DNA from: Stramenopiles sp. TOSAG23-3
Taxonomy: Eukaryota > Sar
Assembly (NCBI GenBank): GCA_900128585.1
Contig: LT642750.1
Coordinates: forward strand, 1 to 11,223
Length of the DNA stretch: 11,223 nt
Direction of reading: 5' to 3'
Below are positions 1-6,612 of the stretch, piece by piece. Position 1 is the stretch's first letter. Every line of letters starts with the position of its first letter. The position numbers and the translations under genes were made by a program. Below the pieces are notes generated by a model that did not search any database, was not told the DNA's origin, and saw nothing but the letters and a program-made list of their open reading frames with translations.

Positions 1-230
1 CGAAAGCTAAAGATGATTAACAAAACCAGTACGAACAAGTTAAAGAACTAAAACTCTTTATGTATATAAGAGTCTTAGTGTAAAAAACAAAATATTTTTT
101 ATATTAAAATTAAGACTCTAAGAGTAATTTACGATAAATAATTTACTAACTTGATACGTGATATTATTTAATCACTTTTAGTTTTACACCGTATAATTTT
201 AATTTTTTCAAAAGAGTTAAAGTTAAAACT
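1..230. other. AT-rich spacer downstream of the exchanger gene
   Basis: This stretch lies 3' of the exchanger gene, which reads leftward and stops at 231-233. It is strongly AT-rich and has stops in all frames, and no gene is supported. It contains a perfect 9-bp inverted repeat (AGAGTCTTA at 69-77 and TAAGACTCT at 111-119). A second, shorter pair (ACTCTT near 54-59 and AAGAGT at 68-73) overlaps its left arm. These could fold in the 3' untranslated region of the exchanger mRNA. No clear AATAAA polyadenylation signal is visible on the minus strand. Confidence 0.6.
69..119. repeat. 9-bp inverted repeat
   Basis: The arms at 69-77 and 111-119 are exact reverse complements and are separated by 33 nt of AT-rich sequence. 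The repeat lies about 110-160 nt past the exchanger stop codon, a plausible place for a 3'-end or mRNA stability structure. In sequence this AT-rich a chance 9-bp match is quite possible. Confidence 0.35.
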
Positions 231-3003
231 TTAGAATCCCTGAATAATGCCCTCGCTCTGCAAGGAGGAAATCGCCACGTACAAGACCCACAGGAGCAGC
301 ATGATACTCGCCGATACCAATTTCGGAATCGTTGGCCCACCCAATTCCCCCCCAAAAAAAGCTCTTCTTATGTAAAAAATAACAATGCACAGGATTGCGC
401 AAGGCAAAAATACGACCAGACTAAACCCTAAACTTCCCGCGGAAACCTTGTACTCTTCGCCCTTTGACGCATAATATACGCTGGCGATGAGCCAAGGCAG
501 GCCTTGGCCCAGGAATACGTTGACAGAATTGCTTCCCGTGACATTCCCAATACTAGCATCCGCGTTATCGGAATCCTTGGCAGCCTCGTAACTAGCAAAC
601 GTATCCGGCAACGACGTTCCCAATGCCACAAACGTGATGGCAGTGACAGTTGGTGTCAGCCCCATCAGACAACCAAACGTAGTGGCAATGTCTCCGACAA
701 ACACGGTGAGGCCACCAATCATCATCAGAGAGGATACAAAACACGCCCACCCGTTCGCGTACGACGTTGGGGGAACAAACGCGAATAGCACTTTCCACAC
801 AATGCACAGAAAGTGCATAAAAAAATCGATACCCCCCGGCTCCTCACCATTCTCACCATGCAGCGTGACAGCTTCCGCGAACTGATTTCTCCACGAAGCG
901 GTCCCGATAGAAAGGTTTTCCAAGTGTTTTTGAAATTCTGCGGTCACGTTGTCCACTGCCTTCGCTAGCTTTAAGTCCGTCACAATAGCCAACGTCGCTT
1001 TTCGAATGGGCAAATACCTAGCCCCTGACTCAGGAAACCCGTCGATTTCAATCTCAATGGAAAAGTCTCTGCTTCCTTTGGTACTGTGGTGGTTGATAAT
1101 TTTAATGGGAATCTCTGCCATCATTTCCATGTGGCCAAAGTAAACTTCCCCCACCGGCTCCATTTCGATGTCTTTGGTAAATTTGCCAGTCTCTTCCGTC
1201 ACTTTGTACCGGCAAAGAACTGCCCCATCGCTTCCATTTTTACGGGTGACCTGTAGTTTGTATTCCCCACAATTTTCTGCTACCATGAATTTGCTGTCTG
1301 AGAACCCGACCTCCCCGGGGTCGTCGTCGTTGATTATGGTGACTTCAGTCACCGACACCGAGCCGCACTTGTGTTTCGTCCCTTGCTCGCGGATGTACAG
1401 CCGGACGAAGAAGTTTTCGTCCGGTTCATACTCGTTGTCGTCAACGATTTCAATTTTTATGATTTGCTCTGTTTCGTTGGCCGTAAAGTCAAGCTGGCCG
1501 CCACTGTACGCATAATCAACCCCAGCAAGCGCAGACCCGTTACTGGTTTCGTAACAAACTTGCCCGGTACTGCTCGTGTCGCCGGTACGGACTACTTTCA
1601 AGGAGACGAACTTCTCGTTCTCAAACACGTTGTATTTGGGAGCATTCCACTCGAACAGGGAGTACCCCTCTTTCTTTGCCTTCTCACTGTCTGGGATATG
1701 CAGCGTTTTCAAGATTTGGTCACGGTCCATGTTTTCAAAGTCCAAGGGGTTGCCAGGAGTTTTTTGCTCTTTCTTTCCGCCAAGACGTTTTCCTCCCGCC
1801 ATGCCTCTTGTAGCATTGATGCGGTAGTACATTCTCGACTTTGGTTTTCCGTCCACATGCCGCGCGGCGAGGTCACGGGCGAGGATCTCCGGGTTCAGTT
1901 GGGATGGGTCGCCCCCCCTCTTTTTCCATCAACTCCGCCAATTTGCGGCGCAAATCGCCCACCGTTGGCTGTTGTGTATTGTCATCGGGTTGAGCCAAGC
2001 GAAGCTGTTGCGCTTCATCGCCATCTGCCATCCCGCTGACGTACGCTGCATGCGTCGTGTTGCCGTTGCCAATTTGTATTTTTTGGTTAGGGTTGATCGT
2101 CGCTTTCCCTCCCTTGATACACCATTTCCACTTTTGACCTTGTCCGTAGCTCAAACCGCACAATATAAACAAGAACAATACTGTAATAATTGACTCAGCG
2201 ACAGTCACAACACCATCCACAAGGCAGAGATACATCCATACGTACGCCCACAAAGAGAACGACGCGGTGATGTTGAAGACTCCGATATCATCGATTCGGC
2301 GGACCTCGCCGTTTCCTATGGCAGCCACGCAGATTGCAGAGATCGCCAGCAAGTTAAACGCCGCGGAGCCCACGATCGTGGCAGGCCCAAGCCCGTCTAC
2401 GGGAGGTTTGCCCAGCTGAGTGACCGTTTCCCCTACGGCAAGCAGTATTTCCGGTGCTGAAGAGCCAAGGGCCATCAGCGTCAAGTTGGCAACATTTTCA
2501 TCCCAAATCAGCACTGTTACCTCCTTCACGGTTCCGTCCGACAGTTTTATTTTCTTAACCTTTTCTTGTGAAGTAATGACTTCGATCGCAACCATGAAAC
2601 GATCGGCAATGATCGCGATACCTAGAAATGACCATGCAAGCGTCAGACCGTAGAGGATAAGTCTTCCCGGTTTTGACCACATCGATTCGGTGGGGAACCA
2701 GTTTGTTAGTACCGCTCTTTCCCCACACCTCATTGAGTCGTGTTTGTACGCCTGTATCATAACCCCTTCGGTGGTCTCGAAAATCTTGATAGGCCCGCAG
2801 CACGTCTTATTTTTCGTGCACCTTGCCACGTTGATTAAATCTGACGCTGTGGTAGTCGTTCCTACAATTGCATTGGCAATCTGTTCTTCTTCCGGCTTAC
2901 AGTCGGAACCTGCTGCAGCAGCATTTACGCAAACGCCTGCGCAAAGCGCAACTGCGACAACGGCAAGCAGTGCTCTCCGGTTTGCCCATTTTCGTACCGA
3001 CAT
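231..3003 (-). CDS. NCX: Na+/Ca2+ exchanger, SLC8/NCX family (one gene in two frames)
   Basis: A plasma-membrane type antiporter that would export Ca2+ in exchange for Na+. The 5' part (3003 to about 1912, ATG at 3001-3003, A at -3) encodes a signal peptide (residues 1-30), a Cys-bearing extracellular segment, membrane helices and the alpha-1 repeat (172-228, with LMALGSSAPE). The 3' part (about 1911-231) encodes the motif KPKSRMYYRINATR, two Calx-beta domains and the alpha-2 repeat (FVALGTSLPDTFAS, then NVTGSNSVNVFLG). It ends in GGELGG, a last helix and GIIQGF, close to the animal NCX C-terminus. The frames switch at a run of seven G (minus strand) at 1912-1918. With six G the product would be about 922 residues, near the roughly 970 of mammalian NCX1. 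The basic XIP-like region of mammalian NCX is not evident after helix 5. Family assignment is very secure; whether the gene is functional as written is not. Confidence 0.95.
1912..1918 (-). other. Frameshift site in the exchanger gene (G7 run)
   Basis: On the minus strand the upstream frame reads MEKEGG into seven G, then runs into an out-of-frame tail and a TGA at 1873-1875. The downstream frame is open from just after a TGA at 1929-1931. In that frame the residues immediately after the run (DPSQLNPEILARDLAARHV) lead directly into the conserved NCX motif. Removing one G restores a continuous exchanger reading frame. A homopolymer indel in the assembly is the simplest explanation. A real mutation, transcript slippage or ribosomal +1 shifting are alternatives. 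Confidence 0.85.
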
Positions 3004-3142
3004 AGTTAGATTGTTCGGTGTTAAGAAGATCGACTGTTCCCAAAATATTTATTTTGTTGGTAGTCCTTCTTCTAGAATCCTTTACGCAGACTTTACTTTA
3101 ACCTTTCAGTTTGAAAAGATGGAATTGGAATTACTTGGACAA

Positions 3143-3250
3143 GTAAGTAGGAACAATGGTGAGTTAGGCAGTAGAAAAAAAAGAAGAAGAAAACTTCCTT
3201 TCTTTCTTTCTTTCTTCTTTCTTCTTGTTTTGTTGTTGGTTGTTGGGCAG
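3143..3250 (+). other. Intron-like segment on the plus strand
   Basis: A perfect donor hexamer GTAAGT begins at 3143. A long pyrimidine-rich tract follows at about 3196-3235, and the segment ends in GGGCAG at 3250, giving a 108-nt candidate spliceosomal intron. An acceptor-like TAACCTTTCAG ends at 3109 just upstream. Spliced, the ATG at 3119 would encode only 13 residues. Unspliced it encodes 49 residues: a basic KKRRRK stretch followed by a hydrophobic segment made mostly from simple repeat. If transcribed, this is more likely part of a non-coding RNA divergent from the exchanger than a protein gene. Confidence 0.25.
3173..3240. repeat. Purine tract followed by TTTC/TTC pyrimidine microsatellite
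   Basis: A GA-rich run (3173-3195) is followed immediately by a CT-rich run (CTTCC, then repeated TTTC and TTC), which makes an imperfect inverted repeat of simple sequence. It lies about 170-240 nt upstream of the exchanger ATG. Seen from the exchanger strand, the part nearest the gene is CT-rich, the same arrangement as around the divergent spacer at 6042-6364. Confidence 0.7.
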
Positions 3251-3578
3251 GTGAGGTGGTACAGTTGATAGGCTAGCAGTACACAATGAATGAATGATAT
3301 AGAAATAGAATGAAAGAGCACAGTTGGTCGTTTTTTGGCTAACGAACGTAACAGCATCTTGTCTTCTTTCATTGCGATTACAAGGACATAGTATTACATT
3401 AGAGAACAAACAAAAACTATCATTTGTCAACGGCCTTCTTTAATATTGGAATAGCAACGCTACACTATGTTAAAAGTGCCCCCGATTGTTTGGCCAGTTC
3501 GAACGGACATAATAATTATTTTTTTCATTGATTATTTATCGTATTGTCGTCCGTCCCCGTAGATAGAAATATCAAGGA

Positions 3579-3595
3579 ACAATGCACTGCATTGT
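3579..3595. repeat. 17-bp hyphenated palindrome
   Basis: The two 8-bp arms ACAATGCA and TGCATTGT flank a single central C and are perfect reverse complements. Symmetry of this kind is typical of sites bound by dimeric DNA-binding proteins, but no factor can be named. It lies about 580 nt upstream of the exchanger start. Confidence 0.4.
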
Positions 3596-3913
3596 AAATA
3601 ACAGATATTTATTTTTTAGACCGCCCACATTTGTGACAGGCCTCGTATTGTCGCCTGGGTCGTAAGTACCGAAATGGTAGTTGGCCCAACCTCACTTTTC
3701 TTCTGCCCCATCGTCTACATTGCGCTGCTGCTAGTCGTCCAGAATTTTTGTTTTATGTACAGTTGAACAGATATCTATAGGAATAGGGTTGGCGGCGACA
3801 AGACAACTCCTCCGAAGAAGAAAACTTTATTAAAATTCCGTAATTAAAATCGCATCGTTTTTATAGTTTATTAAATATTACTTATGATGGGGGAACTAAC
3901 CTGCAACCTGCAC

Positions 3914-3948
3914 AGAGCTCAGAGCTGAGAGCTGAGAGCTGAGAGCTG
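3914..3948. repeat. 7-nt tandem repeat, five units
   Basis: Five head-to-tail units of AGAGCTG (the first ends in C) run without interruption. They are followed to about 3985 by decayed relatives such as ACTGAGCTGAGCAGCTTG. The array is richer in GC than its surroundings. A faint similar motif (GCGAGCTGCGAACTGAAC) occurs at about 10020-10037. Confidence 0.8.
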
Positions 3949-4322
3949 AAACTGAGCTGAGCAGCTTGAGAGCGAGCTGAACAAATAACAACAATAATAA
4001 AAGAAGAAAGAAACGGACTTCGGCGTATTTTTAATCCATATTTTATAATTATTATATTTTTTTTTTGTACTTTTTTTTGGCGGCTTCTTAGCTCTTCTTA
4101 GCTAGCGGAAGAATCTTTTAATTAAAGTTAGGGATAGGGTTAGTATTATTAAAACAGTCGTCCACTTAGACCACCGCACATCATCAGCAAATATATTTTT
4201 ATCGAATGAAATATTTCTCGTGACTGTGTCGAGTGTTCGTTAGTAATTGGAAATGATGTCTTTTTTCAAAAGATATACTAGTAAAATTATATAATAACAT
4301 ATTAAGTACATTTTCAAATCAC

Positions 4323-5858
4323 TCATAGACAAACGTACCCCTTAACTTTGTCGCGACCCAAGGAGCTATGGTCTACTTTAACGAGGAGGTTTTCGTTGAC
4401 CGAGGTACTGTACGAGTACATTTCCTCCTGCCCATCGCGCGCAATCTGCACATCCACCGTAGCAGTATAGCAGGGGCGAGAGGTGCATTGCTTTGTTAGA
4501 TGCGTTGCATTTGCGGTTACGTTAAAACTTGTGTTAACAAATACATCATCCCTGGCCTCCAACAATTTTAGATCGTCCAAGTTGCACGACGGCAGACTGC
4601 AGTACTTTTCCGACAACAGCTCTGTCAAGGTATCAGCAAACGACGCTTTCAGTGCAAAGAATTCTTTTTGTGCGGAATGAATGACCTTGACTGCGTGGCG
4701 GCCAACGAATTCAATGTTCTTGCAGGGCTTGGTCTTTTCTTGAAACATTCCATTGTCCACAAATTCAACAATGGCCCATTCCTGGGGCCTATGCATGTAT
4801 GCGTTTGCTGGCCCTAAATCTTGAAACACCCACTCCCAATAACAACCATATACTGGGTCGGAACCCAGCAACGTCGGATTTTCCCGCTGCAATATTACGC
4901 ATTCCGTCCCGTTTGGGTTCTTCAACGCGGCGGTGAAACCGGATAAGTTGGAACAATTGAGGGGGCAGTACTTTGAGAATTGGTCCCTGTACGTGTACCT
5001 TCTCGGGTGTTCTGCTCTCGCAAAATCAATCCACCAATACCGAGGAAGATTTGGGGCATCTATGTTGGGCAGATTAGGGTCGTACTTTGAGTAGCTGTTG
5101 CTTGCACTATCGGTGTCCAGTAAACCACCATGAGACGCACCGGGATCTTTGCTCTGCCGAATTGGGAACGCAATTTCAACAGACCAAAAGTTACCGCCAA
5201 GGTACTTTGAGAACGTTCCTGGAGGAGCATAGGTAGCCGTTCTTAACCCTGAGCCATTTGAGCCTCTCATAGTCCAATTGCCAGCATACCCAGGGAAAGA
5301 CGTGTTCACACAGACGGGCAAGTACGGCGCGTCTCGCCCAGCGGATTTGTCGCATGACAGGCCGTCGCCGTCTGGAACTCCCCAGTTGACGTCGTACGTC
5401 GAATTTAGAAAATTCATTTCATACTCTTTGTAATACTCTGTTGTTCCACTAACGTCAATAAACACTTCAAAATCATTATCGTGGTATGGGGCTACCTTGT
5501 TGTGCCCCGTTATTGTTCCATATACAAAAGGTTCATTAACAACTGCGCCAACGTAGAGAAAGCCCGAATCCCACCGAAGTCCGACCTTACTCTGGAACTC
5601 GATGGGTACCGTGTTTTCCGCAGTGCTGTTGTGTTTCGTTATGTCAACAAAACTGTTGTTGTACCAAGAGCAAAAGTCATCCCCCCAGGCCGGATCATCC
5701 AATTTCCCATCAATTTTAATTTTTTTGCCCAACTTTAGTTTGTTTGCTAGTAAATGTTTTGGGTAGTAGCTTCCAAACGGCAGCGCACTCTCTGTCCCCA
5801 CAAGCCAGAGGGCGAGCAATAGGGCGAGAAAGACCCGGCACCCGCCTGTGCCCAACAT
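4323..5858 (-). CDS. Secreted protein with CBM9-like carbohydrate-binding domain
   Basis: A 511-residue protein predicted to be secreted or lumenal. Residues 1-25 form a signal peptide (hydrophobic core at 9-20). The region of about 45-367 shows the ordered hallmarks of the CBM9-like beta-sandwich family: IDGKLDDPAW (49-58), DNDFEVFID (127-135), YEMNFLNSTYDVNW (146-159), FWSVEIAFPI (224-233), WWIDFARAE (275-283) and HRPQEWAIVEF (356-366). The last 140 residues match nothing I recognise and contain several cysteines. Twelve N-X-S/T sequons are present (for example N67, N77, N194, N301, N450), so heavy N-glycosylation is likely. There is no C-terminal membrane helix or obvious GPI signal. The family binds sugars or glycans, often next to hydrolase domains, but no catalytic domain is seen here, so the ligand and role are unknown. 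The start is ATG at 5856-5858 and the stop is TGA. Confidence 0.85.
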   Translation of the reverse strand: MLGTGGCRVFLALLLALWLVGTESALPFGSYYPKHLLANKLKLGKKIKIDGKLDDPAWGDDFCSWYNNSFVDITKHNSTAENTVPIEFQSKVGLRWDSGFLYVGAVVNEPFVYGTITGHNKVAPYHDNDFEVFIDVSGTTEYYKEYEMNFLNSTYDVNWGVPDGDGLSCDKSAGRDAPYLPVCVNTSFPGYAGNWTMRGSNGSGLRTATYAPPGTFSKYLGGNFWSVEIAFPIRQSKDPGASHGGLLDTDSASNSYSKYDPNLPNIDAPNLPRYWWIDFARAEHPRRYTYRDQFSKYCPLNCSNLSGFTAALKNPNGTECVILQRENPTLLGSDPVYGCYWEWVFQDLGPANAYMHRPQEWAIVEFVDNGMFQEKTKPCKNIEFVGRHAVKVIHSAQKEFFALKASFADTLTELLSEKYCSLPSCNLDDLKLLEARDDVFVNTSFNVTANATHLTKQCTSRPCYTATVDVQIARDGQEEMYSYSTSVNENLLVKVDHSSLGRDKVKGYVCL

Positions 5859-6041
5859 CTTAGTTCAACCCAGGTTCAGAGAAACGATATAAAAACTGCT
5901 CTTATAGGTTAAATTCTTTGCATTATTTAAAACCATAAAAAAAACAGATACTTGCATGCTATTCTTTAAATCGTCTTTGTGTGCCTGATTGTTAACTATT
6001 AACTTGTTAATTAAAAATTGGCCTACCAAGTCAGATCGATT

Positions 6042-6121
6042 AGAAGAAGAGAAAGAAAAAAGCGACGAGAAAAAAGAAAAGAAAAGAAGAAGAAAAAAAA
6101 AAAATAATAATAATAATAATA
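6042..6121. repeat. GA-rich block running into TAA microsatellite
   Basis: Nearly pure purine on the plus strand for about 60 nt, broken by only two C residues (6063, 6066), then an A run and about six TAA units. It is the left member of the mirror-image pair with 6304-6364. Hydrophobic or basic ORFs read through it are low-complexity artefacts. Confidence 0.85.
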
Positions 6122-6240
6122 AAATTAAAAAAATATAATAATAGAAGGAAGAATAATAAATAAAATATATGATGATGATATGGAGTGTAGATGATGATGT
6201 AAAGAAGAAGATGGAGAAGAAGATGGAGAGGGGGGGATGT

Positions 6241-6273
6241 GTAGTAGTAATTGAATAATGAATTCACTACTAC
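6241..6273. repeat. Hairpin upstream of the DOLPP1 unit
   Basis: GTAGTAGTAATT (6241-6252) and AATTCACTACTAC (6261-6273) pair over 12 bp with a single bulged C, leaving an 8-nt loop GAATAATG. It lies between the two mirror-image tracts, near the centre of the divergent spacer. It could be a DNA cruciform or binding site, or an RNA stem if transcribed. Confidence 0.5.
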
Positions 6274-6303
6274 ATTTATATAGGAAGATAATAATATTTA
6301 GAA

Positions 6304-6364
6304 TTTTTTTTCTTCTTCTTCCTCCTTCTTTCTTCTTCTTTCTTCTTGTTTCTTTTTTTTTTCT
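6304..6364 (+). repeat. CT-rich tract upstream of the DOLPP1 unit
   Basis: Sixty-one nucleotides made of T and C except for one G at 6348, with TTC-type units. It ends 10 nt before the ATG at 6375 and about 250 nt before the ATG at 6613. It is a candidate pyrimidine-rich initiator or promoter element, and the right-hand partner of the GA-rich block at 6042-6104. Confidence 0.8.
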
Positions 6365-6374
6365 TAATAATAAA

Positions 6375-6611
6375 ATGGACGCGCGGACAAACAAAAGACG
6401 ACGGGGCGGGGATGCCTTGAGTGCGTCGTCGGGTTCCACAAAAGAAGATGTTGATTTTTATGATACTTGGGTTGATTTTGTTGTTGCGTATTTTCTTGTG
6501 TTTTTGGCCTTAAATTATGCGAGAATGTTTGATAGTAATCACTCACAAACTAGTGAACCCACTGTCATAGTTTGCCTCTGTTTGTCGTTTCGAAGAAGTA
6601 TTGGTTCGTAG
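6375..6611 (+). CDS. Upstream ORF or first exon of the DOLPP1 transcript
   Basis: A 78-codon ORF begins at a strong-context ATG (A at -3, G at +4) just after the CT-rich tract. It stops at TAG 6609-6611, one base before the DOLPP1 ATG at 6613. It starts with a basic, serine-rich segment (KRRRGG at residues 7-12) and then a hydrophobic stretch (about 34-48). The second half is T-rich and could be intron. An intron 6488-6611 (GTATTT donor, TTCGTAG acceptor) or 6471-6570 (poor GTTGAT donor, CATAG acceptor) would fuse the N-terminus in frame to DOLPP1. One indel at about 6571-6608 would also do so. Alternatively it is a true upstream ORF that controls reinitiation. It resembles no family I know. 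Confidence 0.4.
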   Translation: MDARTNKRRRGGDALSASSGSTKEDVDFYDTWVDFVVAYFLVFLALNYARMFDSNHSQTSEPTVIVCLCLSFRRSIGS

Positions 6612-6612
6612 G

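Larger units (their letters stand above)
3004..4322. other. 1.3 kb AT-rich intergenic region
   Basis: It separates the 5' end of the exchanger gene from the 3' end of the CBM9-like gene; both read leftward. I find no convincing protein gene. It holds mirror-image simple repeats (3173-3240), candidate splice signals on the plus strand (3143-3250 and 3662-3742), a 17-bp palindrome (3579-3595), two copies of TCGTATTGTCG (3539-3549, 3643-3653), a 7-nt tandem repeat (3914-3948) and a telomere-like TTAGGGATAGGGTTAG (near 4127-4142). The exchanger promoter should lie in its left part. The composition around 3630-3740 is richer in GC than its surroundings. Confidence 0.6.
5859..6374. promoter_or_regulatory. 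Divergent spacer with low-complexity tracts
   Basis: This lies between the leftward CBM9-like gene and the rightward DOLPP1 transcription unit, so it should hold both promoters. From 5859 to about 6040 it is unremarkable AT-rich sequence. From 6042 it is almost entirely simple sequence: a GA-rich block (6042-6104), TAA repeats (6104-6121), GATGAT and GAAGATGGA repeats (6170-6239), a hairpin (6241-6273) and a CT-rich block (6304-6364). Each gene has the CT-rich block on its own sense strand. That may be a core promoter feature of this genome, although no canonical TATA box can be fixed. Confidence 0.5.

Noticed and set aside
423-433. AAACCCTAAAC telo-box-like motif
   Set aside because: It lies inside the exchanger coding sequence and is explained by the encoded residues.
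1854-1856. A GTG start giving a separate 541-residue Calx-beta/alpha-2 protein
   Set aside because: The frame is open and NCX-like upstream of this GTG, back to the G run, so the segment is the second half of one exchanger gene, not an independent bacterial-type start.
1371-2039. A 222-codon open frame on the plus strand
   Set aside because: It is antisense to the exchanger coding sequence and crosses its frameshift site. The translation has no recognisable family features, while the minus strand encodes clear Calx-beta and NCX motifs.
2690-3268. A 192-codon plus-strand frame overlapping the exchanger 5' end
   Set aside because: Its first two thirds are the complement of the exchanger N-terminus, and its end is translated microsatellite. 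Only the short 3119-3268 part is discussed, as a weak candidate.
3106-3430. Two minus-strand frames of 88 codons between genes
   Set aside because: They consist largely of Lys, Arg, Phe and Ser from CT/GA repeats, with no family features and no sign of coding constraint.
3495-3515. TTCGAAC resembling a tRNA T-loop
   Set aside because: The flanking bases do not pair into a T-stem, and no D-arm, anticodon arm or acceptor stem can be assembled around it.
3640-3760. A spliced-leader RNA gene (donor followed by an Sm-like site)
   Set aside because: The donor and AATTTTTG are suggestive, but I could not fold the required stem-loops and only one copy is present. Spliced-leader genes are usually multicopy.
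6040-6439. Minus-strand frames of 75 and 104 codons in the divergent spacer
   Set aside because: They are translations of TAA, GAT and GAA simple repeats and of the DOLPP1 leader antisense.
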